NCBI GenBank assembly: GCA_020436935.1 | Contig: JAGQWX010000001.1 | Coordinates: 124,001 to 188,000, forward strand | Length of the DNA: 64,000 bases | Source of the DNA: Saprospiraceae bacterium | GTDB lineage: Bacteria > Bacteroidota > Bacteroidia > Chitinophagales > Saprospiraceae | Direction of reading: 5' to 3' | Shown here: positions 18,501 to 27,015 of the stretch, one piece after another | How the letters are laid out: the number at the start of each line of letters is the position of its first letter | Numbering within the stretch: the first letter of the stretch is position 1 | Made by a program: the position numbers and the translations under genes | Notes under the pieces: model-generated | Database searches by the model: none | Told to the model about the DNA's origin: nothing | What the model saw: the letters and a program-made list of their open reading frames with translations, nothing else

Positions 18501-19308
18501 TTCTTTGAATTACTTTTTTTCCATTTTCTTTAACCTCTTCTAATCCAATAATATGAAGTAATTCATTGTAGAAATCTTTGTTTAAGGTGTTACTGTCATT
18601 CACGAATGGTTTTTTCAACAAATGAACAGGTGATAACAATTTATACAACTCTATCAGATTTGAGTCATCTTCATCATTGTCATTAACAATAAAATTTTTG
18701 TATTGTGAAATATTGAAATAAGTAAAAGGTAACTCATGTTTAATTGTCTCAATAAAAGGTTTAGCAATGTCAGTATAGAAATGTCTGGTATCCTTTCCCG
18801 AAAGTTTAAAATCCTTGTACTGTCTTAAGAACTTTGTGTTTCTATAAATTAACTTTTCAAAATCATTTTCGTCAAACACATACCATTCTTCGGTATTGGT
18901 GATGATGAGATGTTTAATATTGATATTTTTAAAATCTTCTCTTTCAACTAAATAGTACAAAATTATTTCCTGAAGTGCTTTCTTGTTGAGGTCGGTTTGA
19001 CTGACCATTTCAGAAACATTCTTGATAGATTTAGCTTCAATGATGACACCAACGCTGTATGTACTTTTAGCCCCGTGATGTATGACAAGGTCTTTGTTCT
19101 CTTTTATGTTGATCTCAAATTGGTCTTTGTAATATGCGTCCAATAAAAAATCCCGTATAAGATTCTTTAGGTGATCTTCCCTTTGGTTAGGGTCCAATTT
19201 ACTTTCAAGAGAAATGAATGCTCGTTTGAATCGATCAATCTCAGGTCTCAAAACCGGAGACCGGAAATAAGACTTACTGATACTTTGTAAAGGCGTTTTG
19301 AAAATCAT
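15556..19308 (-). CDS. Type IIG restriction-modification enzyme (nuclease-methyltransferase fusion)
   Basis: Single-chain R-M enzyme of 1250 residues. The N-terminal region (about 30-110) has a PD-(D/E)XK nuclease pattern: KDLVIHHG with Asp near 73, then VGVIIEAKS with the ExK pair near 91-93. The central N6-adenine methyltransferase has SAM motif I in ICDPAVGSGHFLVSALNEI (about 540) and catalytic motif IV in VIIGNPPYIRQEE (about 823). The C-terminal third, with FLAGRDIKRYE and later segments, resembles the TaqI/Eco57I target-recognition domain. It should methylate one strand of an asymmetric site and cut beside it. ATG at 19308 is preferred to a TTG two codons earlier. The frame is intact. 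AT-rich composition suggests horizontal acquisition. Confidence 0.9.
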   Translation of the reverse strand: MIFKTPLQSISKSYFRSPVLRPEIDRFKRAFISLESKLDPNQREDHLKNLIRDFLLDAYYKDQFEINIKENKDLVIHHGAKSTYSVGVIIEAKSIKNVSEMVSQTDLNKKALQEIILYYLVEREDFKNINIKHLIITNTEEWYVFDENDFEKLIYRNTKFLRQYKDFKLSGKDTRHFYTDIAKPFIETIKHELPFTYFNISQYKNFIVNDNDEDDSNLIELYKLLSPVHLLKKPFVNDSNTLNKDFYNELLHIIGLEEVKENGKKVIQRREIDNRNPASLIENTINILKFETNVPSSTHYEIALELCITWINRILFLKLLESQLIKYHKGNRHYQFLNYEKIVDYDTLNKLFFQVLAIRPADRSSHVKDVYDKIPYLNSSLFEVNELETRTLKISNLEDNLLIPLYFRTVLKDEKGKSKEREINTLQYLFEFLDAYNFSSEGIEKIQEENKSLINASVLGLIFEKINGYKDGSYFTPGFVTMYMCKEIIRKAVIQKFNDHTEFESQNWDELKNYIGKPYKKEELKKYNTIIDSLKICDPAVGSGHFLVSALNEIIAIKSELNLLCDQDFNRLPILASVDNDELIIESENHKSFEYDLLSKESRTIQKALFEQKQHIIENCLFGVDINPNSVKICTLRLWIELLKHAYYTEESQLNDLETLPNIDINIKCGNSLIRRFDLDSDLGPALKKSKFSIEGYKLAVSGYKEVTNKENKQEFKHLINTIKGDFRSEVGGKELRDLQKLEGLFYNRFGSVTLIDVELSKSQAKEKERQKNELLNKIEAKKAEIEEIKSNKIYEAAFEWRFEFPEVLDDEGKFLGFDVIIGNPPYIRQEEFSSLKPYLSSKFITYKGTADLYVYFVELGMSLLSDSGHFVYIIPNKWMRAGYGFELRDFVLNKRLLAIYDFGDLPVFEEATTYPCILMMKNNDPQSSFVSANIDTLQFDSGLENYLADHRFEVQTSGLVKEGWTLSSNKVQQLLEKLKRKGLPLGEYVKGKIFYGIKTGYNEAFVIDQKTRDRLIEEDPRSEEIIKPFLAGRDIKRYESPNANKYLIFARRGIDINLYPSINKHLSQYREKLEPMPKDWGGTNWTGRKSGTYKWYEIQDAVDYYEEFNNPKVMYQIFQVKPVFLYDDRGFYCNNSMYILPDCNLTTLGILNSKLGWFQISNYCTQIQNGVQLIAKYFENISLLSKVDITLENLVKEAIRQTNSGLNTEEIESQIDLVIYKLYDLDYEDVLIIDPNFEMAESEYNAFQV

Positions 19309-19311
19309 ATT

Positions 19312-19342
19312 CAAAACTAAAATTTTTCAGTATTTACTCAAA
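19312..19342 (-). promoter_or_regulatory. Promoter of the type IIG R-M gene (near-leaderless)
   Basis: On the minus strand TTTG (19342-19339), 19 nt, then TAGTTTTG (19319-19312) is a full match to the Bacteroidetes promoter TTTG-N19-TANNTTTG. The ATG at 19308 follows the -7 box after only 3 nt, so transcription should begin at or next to the start codon. Confidence 0.55.
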
Positions 19343-19405
19343 ATAAAGCTTAGATCATTCAAAGTTAAAAAATTGAGTAGAAGAGTGTTAGCAGCCTTTT
19401 ACCCC

Positions 19406-20308
19406 CTACCCCAACAAATCCCCCAAAGCCACATCGATTTCGCCAAATTGATATTTATATCCGTGTTCAAGTGATATTCGGCTTTCGGCAATTCTATTGG
19501 AATTGAGGATGACGTCGGCCATTTCTCCCATTGCGAGTCGGATCGGGAAGGATGGGGCGGGAACGGTGATTTGACTTCCGGGCAGAGCATCACATATGGC
19601 AGATGCGAGGGCTTTATTGGTCAAAGCGACGGGTGCCACTCCGTTGAAGATGCCATTCACTTCCGGGTGCTCTATCATATGCATAAACATTCCGCATAAG
19701 TCATCGATATGTATCCAGGAAAAATACTGGCTTCCGTCTCCAAAGTATGGCACCATGCCAATGGATTTGGTCATTAGGAGCTTGGGCAATGCTCCCCCTT
19801 CTTTGGCTAGTACCAGGCCTATTCTGATCATGCCAAACTGTTTGGCAAAAGGCTTGAGTGCTGAGGAAGACTCTTCCCATATGGCGCAGCATTCTGCCAG
19901 AAAGCCTTTGCCTTCAGGACTGTCTTCATTGAGCAGTCGATCGCCACTGTCACCGTAATATCCCATTGCTGAGGCACAAAATATACCCTTGGGTCTTTGA
20001 TCTGTTTTGGCCAGCATCAGAGCAATGGTGCGGTTGGCCTCGACCCTGCTGTCAATAAGAACTTTTTTGCGCTGTGTGGTCCACCTCTTGTCTGCTATAC
20101 CGGCGCCGTTGAGATTGATGATGTAATCGCAAACAAAGGCCTTTCGATCTGCTTCCTTTTTATAAATGTCCCAATGGAAATATTTGACGTTTTCCTCATC
20201 TTGCTCCGGTGACCTGGTCAGTATATGAATTTTATACTTGTCCTTTAGTAATTCCACAAGTCTGGTGCCAATCAATCCTGAGCCTCCGGCGAGTAATATA
20301 GTTTCCAT
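19406..20308 (-). CDS. TIGR01777-family NAD(P)-binding epimerase (YfcH-like)
   Basis: An atypical short-chain dehydrogenase of 300 residues with N-terminal Rossmann motif ILLAGGSGLIGTRLVELLKD, the ASAMGYYGDSGD block containing the family's catalytic Tyr region, and the downstream motifs MIRIGLVLAKEGGALPKLL and FSWIHIDDLCGMFMHMIE typical of TIGR01777 (SDR39U1/YfcH). Substrate is unknown for the family. The gene lies between the accessory cassette and atpC, all leftward, but has a 97-nt gap to the R-M start and a terminator upstream at 20453-20485, so it is probably an independent unit. Confidence 0.88.
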   Translation of the reverse strand: METILLAGGSGLIGTRLVELLKDKYKIHILTRSPEQDEENVKYFHWDIYKKEADRKAFVCDYIINLNGAGIADKRWTTQRKKVLIDSRVEANRTIALMLAKTDQRPKGIFCASAMGYYGDSGDRLLNEDSPEGKGFLAECCAIWEESSSALKPFAKQFGMIRIGLVLAKEGGALPKLLMTKSIGMVPYFGDGSQYFSWIHIDDLCGMFMHMIEHPEVNGIFNGVAPVALTNKALASAICDALPGSQITVPAPSFPIRLAMGEMADVILNSNRIAESRISLEHGYKYQFGEIDVALGDLLG

Positions 20309-20452
20309 TTAATGTTTGCTTTTATTAGTATACTTTTCGGAATATAGATTGACCATTTTTATTGAGGTGTGTAATAATTTGGTTAAATCTATTTCCGAAT
20401 AGTATAAATGGATTCAAGGCCAACTTGTTCTAATCTTGATTATAAAACCCAT

Positions 20453-20485
20453 AAAAAAAGCCACAACACTGATGCATTGTGGCTT
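20453..20485 (-). terminator. Intrinsic terminator of atpD-atpC
   Basis: AAGCCACAA (20458-20466) pairs with TTGTGGCTT (20477-20485) across a 10-nt loop. On the minus strand the stem is followed by a T tract (complement of 20453-20459), 27 nt after the atpC stop codon. Confidence 0.85.
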
Positions 20486-20511
20486 CTATAAAAAGTTAAT
20501 ATACCTGTCTT

Positions 20512-20763
20512 CTATTCAGCTTTTGGTACCTGGACCAAAATAGAAACTTCGCTTCTAAGTACTTCAACGAAACCTTTGAGGATGTTGATTTCAACACGTG
20601 CTCCCGATTTGTCCAGTACTCTGACTACACCTTTTCCAAGAGAAGAAACAATAGGGGCGTGACCTTTGAGGATTTCGAATTGTCCTCTTGTGCCAGGTAC
20701 CTTTACTGAGGTAATTTCTCCTTTGTACAACTCCTTTTCAGGTGTAAGAATTATTAATTGCAT
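20512..20763 (-). CDS. atpC: F-type ATP synthase subunit epsilon, short form
   Basis: The 83-residue product matches the N-terminal beta-sandwich domain of epsilon (LIILTPEKELYKGEITSVKVPGTRGQFEILKGHAPIVSSLGKGVVRV). The C-terminal helical hairpin, which inhibits ATP hydrolysis in E. coli, is absent, as is common in Bacteroidota. Located 32 nt after atpD and followed directly by the terminator. With atpD it forms the second, detached ATP synthase operon. Confidence 0.95.
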   Translation of the reverse strand: MQLIILTPEKELYKGEITSVKVPGTRGQFEILKGHAPIVSSLGKGVVRVLDKSGARVEINILKGFVEVLRSEVSILVQVPKAE

Positions 20764-20795
20764 GTTTGTTGTGTTAAATGCTTTTCAATACAAAA

Positions 20796-22325
<1,530 letters not shown>

Positions 22326-22360
22326 TTATTGAAAAAAGTTGCTCTTCTGAAATTTTGGCG

Positions 22361-22368
22361 CAAAGATA
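22361..22368 (-). promoter_or_regulatory. Candidate -7 box for atpD-atpC
   Basis: Minus-strand TATCTTTG fits TANNTTTG and would place the transcript start about 45 nt before the atpD ATG. No clear -33 TTG was seen at the expected spacing. Confidence 0.4.
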
Positions 22369-22401
22369 ATCTTAAATGTTTTATTATGAGCATTTTAAGA
22401 G

Positions 22402-22433
22402 ACTTTTTCAGGAAAAAGTAAGCACACTTTTTC
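22402..22433. repeat. Three alternating copies of an 8-mer upstream of atpD
   Basis: ACTTTTTC (22402-22409), its complement GAAAAAGT (22412-22419) and ACTTTTTC again (22426-22433) are spaced 2 and 6 nt apart. They lie 34-65 bp upstream of the atpD -7 box. They could be binding half-sites, or the hairpin that ends the DUF6089 transcript. Confidence 0.5.
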
Positions 22434-22571
22434 TCATTTACACAAAATCTGTGAAAGATTTGGGCAGGGTACTCAAAATATTATTTCAACCACCGCGATA
22501 TCAATGGCGAAAAAATGGCTGAAGTTTTGAAAATTAAAAATTAATGGAGGAAAGGATTTAGCCTGGCAACA

Positions 22572-23387
22572 TCAATTATTGCTCAGTTTGGGACATGGAA
22601 TATCTCCAAAATACCGCATCAGACTCAGTCCTATAAACACATAGGTGTCGTTGTCTCTGCTGTTGCCTCTTTGTGTGCCCGGACTGCCCACCCTGTCGTC
22701 AAGGGATTTGTCTGCCAGTCGCACTGCAATGTCTCCTCTACGGGCTCTGAGTGTATTCGGATCAGTATACACGGTGCTGACGTCATCCAGATAATCTGTA
22801 AATATCTTGCGCAGTGAAAATTCTGCGTTTAGACTCCAGTCTCTGTTGAGGTCCCATTTGATCCCGCCGGTTAGCGTAAGTCCGCCATTGATCAGGAGGT
22901 ATTCCTCACCAAGTGGCTGACCTTCTGTCCCAAAATCTCTCAGGTGATATCTTTCATCTCCAAGTTTACTCGTTGGATCAAACCTGAATACAGAAAAGCC
23001 CAGACCAAGGTATGGCGTCCAGTTTTCAATTTTTGAACCGTGTTTGTAGTCAAAAAAATTGAACTCTCCGACGCCTGTAAAGTCAAATACATTGGATGTA
23101 AAGTCAAGATTTCTCCTTCGTTCAAAATTGTTGGTGCTCAGATCGTCATTGCCACCTATTCTTCCATAATTGAGGCTGCCTTTTACTCCAAGTCTATTGT
23201 TGAAATTGTACCTGGCGTTGAGACCCAAAGCAGGTCCTACCTTTTTGAGGTTGATACTGGTATTCAGATCACCATAATATTGGGCCAGGCCAAGCCATCC
23301 TCCGAGTTCATACCCTTTCTGGGCCATAACTGTACCCTGTAAGGATTGAAATATCAATACTATAAAAATTGCTTTTTTGATGTTCAT
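22572..23387 (-). CDS. DUF6089 outer-membrane beta-barrel protein
   Basis: A secreted barrel-type protein with a signal peptide (MNIKKAIFIVLIFQSLQGTVMAQ) and the family opening YELGGWLGLAQYYGDLNTSINLKKVGPALGLNARYNFNNRLGVKGSLNYG, matching the Bacteroidota DUF6089 family. Alternating hydrophobic strands and aromatic residues continue to the C-terminal LMRYFGDIPCPK. The ATG at 23387 gives a proper signal peptide; the upstream GTG at 23429 adds only a charged stretch. Function is unknown, probably structural in the outer membrane. It lies 68 nt after the deacetylase gene and may be co-transcribed. Confidence 0.82.
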   Translation of the reverse strand: MNIKKAIFIVLIFQSLQGTVMAQKGYELGGWLGLAQYYGDLNTSINLKKVGPALGLNARYNFNNRLGVKGSLNYGRIGGNDDLSTNNFERRRNLDFTSNVFDFTGVGEFNFFDYKHGSKIENWTPYLGLGFSVFRFDPTSKLGDERYHLRDFGTEGQPLGEEYLLINGGLTLTGGIKWDLNRDWSLNAEFSLRKIFTDYLDDVSTVYTDPNTLRARRGDIAVRLADKSLDDRVGSPGTQRGNSRDNDTYVFIGLSLMRYFGDIPCPKLSNN

Positions 23388-23455
23388 GGAGGACTGTTCT
23401 GCTTTTATTTTCCTCGGCCTATAACGCACACTCTTTTGGGCTTGTTGCGCTGGCT

Positions 23456-24070
23456 TTAAAATTCAATCGTTTTAAATTGGAAACCTGCATGCTGCCAATG
23501 GTCAAGTATTTCCGGCAAAACTTGTTTGAGTATGCGGTCTGACTTATGGCTGTCGTGAAATACGACGATGGAACCTGCTTCCGTTTTTTGTTTTAGTTTT
23601 TTAAGGCATTTTTTATACTCCATCGATTTATCAAAATCACCACTGAGCACATCCCAATAAATCAATTTGTGTGTCTTTGAAATCTCTCTGATTTGTGCTT
23701 TGGTCATCTTCCCGTAAGGAGGTCTGAACAAATTGGTTTCGATGTACTGGCCCGCCAGTGCTACATCTTCGAGGTATTTAACCTTCGGCGTTTTCCACCC
23801 TGATATGTGTTTAAAGGTGTGATTGCCAATGGCATGACCGCGCCTTTTTATTTCTTCGTAAATTTCAGGGTATTTTTTTACGTTTTCACCCACACAGAAA
23901 AATGTCGCCTTGGCATGGTACTCATCCAGAATGTCAAGCACCCATGGAGTGATCACAGGTATCGGGCCGTCATCAAAAGTGAGGTAGATTCCATTGCCTT
24001 CTTCAGGCATTTTCCAGACGACTTCCGGATAAAACCACTTGAGCAAAGCTGGTGTTTTGATAAAGTACAT
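23456..24070 (-). CDS. Polysaccharide deacetylase (NodB-homology) family protein
   Basis: A 204-residue carbohydrate esterase family 4 domain protein. Motif 1 is YLTFDDGPIP (catalytic and metal Asp pair), motif 2 GNHTFKHISGW (metal-binding HxxxH: His, His), motif 3 LFRPPYGKMT, motif 4 near IYWDVLSGDFD, and motif 5 GSIVVFHDSHKS with the catalytic His. It would remove N-acetyl groups from cell-wall or exopolysaccharide amino sugars. No clear signal peptide follows the ATG at 24070. The length equals the bare NodB domain. Confidence 0.92.
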   Translation of the reverse strand: MYFIKTPALLKWFYPEVVWKMPEEGNGIYLTFDDGPIPVITPWVLDILDEYHAKATFFCVGENVKKYPEIYEEIKRRGHAIGNHTFKHISGWKTPKVKYLEDVALAGQYIETNLFRPPYGKMTKAQIREISKTHKLIYWDVLSGDFDKSMEYKKCLKKLKQKTEAGSIVVFHDSHKSDRILKQVLPEILDHWQHAGFQFKTIEF

Positions 24071-24101
24071 GGAATAGAGCTACATTTTATCTTTCGGGCG
24101 G

Positions 24102-24109
24102 CAAATGTA
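24102..24109 (-). promoter_or_regulatory. Candidate -7 box for the deacetylase gene
   Basis: Minus-strand TACATTTG matches TANNTTTG and lies 31 nt before the ATG at 24070. No -33 element was seen at the expected spacing. The rest of the 222-nt gap to 24293 shows nothing recognisable. Confidence 0.35.
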
Positions 24110-24292
24110 GAGAATTATGCAGCGATTCGCTACGTGGATCAAGTCTTTTATTGAATATTTTTGAACCATCATCAATGTGACATTGGTACCATTATCCACA
24201 TTTCTACAATAAAACGTGTTAGCTGAATAAAGGTGAGGCTTTGTGGAATTGATCTTTATGATAAAATCAAGCTTGCGAAAATCAAGTCAACT

Positions 24293-24823
24293 TTATTGCA
24301 AAACTGCGTCAAAAAATCCATTCTCATATACTGCATTTCCTCCGAGAAAAGCCTGGATATCTTTTCTCATGCTGGTGTCACGCAAAAAAGAAACCTGGAA
24401 AAAACCTTTAACTGAATGCTCTGTTACCTCCGTCAAGTGGATAAAATTTTCACTACCGAGATTCAAATTATAACGAACTTCCATTAAATCACTTGCCGTT
24501 ATATAACTGTTAAGTGAAGTATGGATATCATCGTCATTCAAATTATACTTTCCTTCAACGGCTGAAACCCTTGAAAAAACCAATCCTACTTTTCTATAAA
24601 GACCTATTTCAGGATAATACTGATCAATGGTAATATTAATTTTGTTGTCTTTTGTTTTTCGAACAATGATATAGGGTTTGATCAATGTTGAATTTTGATA
24701 AACAGAACAATATCCCGCATAATCATACAACAATTCATTTTCAAGATTGACTTCAATAGGTGGAGTGCAAGCTGAAATTATCAAGCTCAAAATCGTGTAT
24801 ATAAATACCTTGTTTCTTTTCAT
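24293..24823 (-). CDS. Hypothetical lipoprotein
   Basis: Not recognised beyond its secretion signal. From the ATG at 24823 the 176-residue product begins MKRNKVFIYTILSLIISAC, a lipoprotein signal peptide with a lipobox ending in Cys at residue 19. The mature part is rich in strands and polar residues. Near the C terminus, HLTEVTEHSVKGFFQVSF and GGNAVYENGFFDAVL resemble the ending of small Bacteroidota lipoproteins in which a narrow beta-barrel closes with a G-x-F-x-A strand, but no family can be named. Divergent from pruA. The upstream TTG at 24844 is unlikely because it displaces the signal. Confidence 0.7.
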   Translation of the reverse strand: MKRNKVFIYTILSLIISACTPPIEVNLENELLYDYAGYCSVYQNSTLIKPYIIVRKTKDNKINITIDQYYPEIGLYRKVGLVFSRVSAVEGKYNLNDDDIHTSLNSYITASDLMEVRYNLNLGSENFIHLTEVTEHSVKGFFQVSFLRDTSMRKDIQAFLGGNAVYENGFFDAVLQ

Positions 24824-24969
24824 ACGGACATCCTTGTTGCTCAAAAATACTTATAATTTTTCAAAATACCAAAAAGTGCTATGTATAATTTTGTTTGATT
24901 CAAAAACAATTGGCCTTTGTTTATGCTAAAGAAAGAGCTTGCAGGACCCCTATAACCAACACTTTTTCT

Positions 24970-24977
24970 TAACTTTG
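24970..24977 (+). promoter_or_regulatory. Candidate -7 box for pruA
   Basis: TAACTTTG matches TANNTTTG and lies 44 nt upstream of the pruA ATG. The nearest upstream TTG (24939-24941) is 28 nt away, too far for a standard -33 element. Confidence 0.4.
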
Positions 24978-25021
24978 CACCCCACAACCAAGGAATTTTT
25001 CAACCTAAACCTAGCCAAATT

Positions 25022-26650
25022 ATGTCCAGCAACTATCTTACTGGCCTTCCAGAACTTAAAAATGAAAAAGTAGTCGATTATGCTCCAGGTACTGCTGAAA
25101 GAAAAGGTCTTGAAGCCGCACTCAAATCCATGAAATCTCAGCAAGTCGATTATGGCTTCTGGATTGATGGAAAAGAAATCAAAACCGGAGACGTCCATAC
25201 CATGAGACCTCCACATGAATTGTCTCATACCCTAGGTCAATACCATAAAGGTGATGCCAGCCACGTGCAAATGGCAGTAGATGCAGCACTGAAAGCAAAA
25301 AAATCATGGGCGGCCATGTCCTTCGCTGATAGGGCAGCCATCTTTCTAAAAGCTGCCGATATCATTTCAGGGCCTTATCGATATCAGATGAATGCCGGAT
25401 CGATGCTTTGCCAGTCCAAAAATGCATACCAGTCAGAAATCGATGCAGTTGCAGAATTTGCTGACTTCCTCAGGTTCAACGTACATTTTCTCAACGATAT
25501 TTACCAGCAGCAGCCTTTGTCTCCTGCTTTTACCTGGAACAAACTCGAATACCGTCCCCTGGAAGGTTTTGTGGTTGCCATCACACCATTCAACTTTACC
25601 TCTATTGCAGGTAACCTGCCCATGGCGCCTGCACTTTGCGGAAATACCGTTGTGTGGAAAGCTGCCGACAGCCAGATATTCTCCGCCATGAATGTGATGG
25701 AAGTTTTCAGAGCTGCAGGCCTGCCTGATGGGGTGATCAATTTGGTTCATGTTGACGGACCTGAAATGGGAAATGTCGTTTTTAAACATAAAGAATTTGC
25801 AGGCTTACACTTCACAGGAAGTACCGGAGTCTTCCGCAACCTGTGGAAAACCATCAGCAGCAATCTCGACGGTTACCGCTCATATCCACGCATCGTTGGA
25901 GAGACAGGTGGCAAAGACTTTGTATTGGCACACCCATCGGCTGATGCAAGGCAAGTGGCTGTGGCACTGGTCAGAGGTGCTTTTGAATTCCAGGGACAGA
26001 AATGTTCTGCTGCTTCCAGGGCTTATCTGCCGAAGAGCCTTTGGCCGGTCATCAAAGATCACATGGCTCAGATGCTCTCAGAAATCAAAATGGGAAGTGT
26101 GGAAGATTTTGGCAACTTTGTTAATGCTGTCATCGACGAACGTGCCTTTGACAAAATCACCTCCTATATCGATCGCGCCAAAGCAGATGCCGTCTCAAAG
26201 GTTATTTTTGGGGGGAATTACAGCAAAGAAGAAGGATATTTCATTGAGCCGACCGTTGTGCTGACCGAAGATCCAAAATCACTGACCATGGTGGAGGAGA
26301 TATTTGGCCCCGTACTTACCATCTATGTTTATGAAGACAGTAAATATGAGGAAGTGCTAAACCTGGTGGACACCACTTCTGAGTATGCACTTACCGGTGC
26401 CATTTTTGCCCACGAGCGATCAGTCATTGCCTCTACCACGGCGGCCCTGCAAAATGCAGCGGGTAACTTTTACATCAACGATAAGCCTACAGGTGCAGTT
26501 GTTGGCCAACAGCCATTTGGCGGTGCAAGAGGCTCTGGCACCAACGACAAAGCCGGCTCGGCCCTTAACCTGTACCGCTGGATTTCACCAAGAACAATTA
26601 AGGAGAATTTTGTGCCGCCTACGGATTACAGGTATCCGTTTATGGGGTAA
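25022..26650 (+). CDS. pruA: L-glutamate gamma-semialdehyde dehydrogenase
   Basis: Second step of proline catabolism: oxidises glutamate-gamma-semialdehyde (from pyrroline-5-carboxylate) to glutamate with NAD+. The 542 residues fit stand-alone PruA. The catalytic Glu lies in PRIVGETGGKDFVLAHPSAD, the nucleophilic Cys in FEFQGQKCSAASRAYLP, and the C-terminal anchor motif in GQQPFGGARGSGTNDKAGS. No proline dehydrogenase gene is adjacent, so the two steps are encoded separately here. A tandem repeat begins 6 nt after the stop. Confidence 0.96.
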   Translation: MSSNYLTGLPELKNEKVVDYAPGTAERKGLEAALKSMKSQQVDYGFWIDGKEIKTGDVHTMRPPHELSHTLGQYHKGDASHVQMAVDAALKAKKSWAAMSFADRAAIFLKAADIISGPYRYQMNAGSMLCQSKNAYQSEIDAVAEFADFLRFNVHFLNDIYQQQPLSPAFTWNKLEYRPLEGFVVAITPFNFTSIAGNLPMAPALCGNTVVWKAADSQIFSAMNVMEVFRAAGLPDGVINLVHVDGPEMGNVVFKHKEFAGLHFTGSTGVFRNLWKTISSNLDGYRSYPRIVGETGGKDFVLAHPSADARQVAVALVRGAFEFQGQKCSAASRAYLPKSLWPVIKDHMAQMLSEIKMGSVEDFGNFVNAVIDERAFDKITSYIDRAKADAVSKVIFGGNYSKEEGYFIEPTVVLTEDPKSLTMVEEIFGPVLTIYVYEDSKYEEVLNLVDTTSEYALTGAIFAHERSVIASTTAALQNAAGNFYINDKPTGAVVGQQPFGGARGSGTNDKAGSALNLYRWISPRTIKENFVPPTDYRYPFMG

Positions 26651-26655
26651 GTGTG

Positions 26656-26999
26656 CATAGGTGGCATAGAGGCATAGGTGGCATAGATGATGACTATTTA
26701 GCTGGCTCCCTTTGGGGGGCGGGGTAATCCATCGGCATAGTGGCATGGGTGGCATAGAGGCATTAGTTGGCATAGATGATGACTATTTAGCTGGCTCCCT
26801 TTAGGGGCGGGTTATTCCAGCGGCAAAGAAGCATAGGTGGCATAGAGGCATGGGTGGCATAGTTTACGACTATTCAGCTGACTCCCTTTAGTGTTCGGGG
26901 TATTCCAGCGGCATAGGTGGCATAGAGGCATGGGTGGCATAGTTAGGCATAGTTTATGACTATTCAGCTGTCTCCCTTTAGTGGCGGGGTATTCCAGCG
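26656..26999. repeat. Four-copy tandem repeat between pruA and a hydrolase gene
   Basis: Copies at 26656-26734 (79 bp), 26735-26822 (88), 26823-26910 (88) and 26911-26999 (89). Each starts with a run of GGCATAG/GGCATGGGT words, continues through GACTATT(T/C)AGCTG and a CTCCCTTT(A/G)G segment, and ends in a (G)GGGTATTCCAGCG-type block. The last two copies are the closest to each other. No gene is supported inside; the minus-strand frames are just Met/Pro/Leu/Cys-rich readings of the repeat. It fills the 365-nt gap between the two genes. Confidence 0.85.
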
Positions 27000-27015
27000 G
27001 CATAATATCATGAAC

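Noticed and set aside
15556..19308. BREX PglX methyltransferase
   Set aside because: The N terminus carries a PD-(D/E)XK nuclease pattern (ExK near residues 91-93), and no brxL, pglZ or brxC genes are adjacent. A stand-alone type IIG enzyme fits better.
25749..26264. 171-codon ORF in another frame inside pruA
   Set aside because: It lies wholly inside pruA, which is continuous with conserved active-site motifs; the alternative frame has no family signal.
26656..26999. CRISPR array
   Set aside because: The units are about 88 bp tandem copies with imperfect identity throughout. There are no unique spacers, no 25-40 bp identical repeats and no cas gene nearby.
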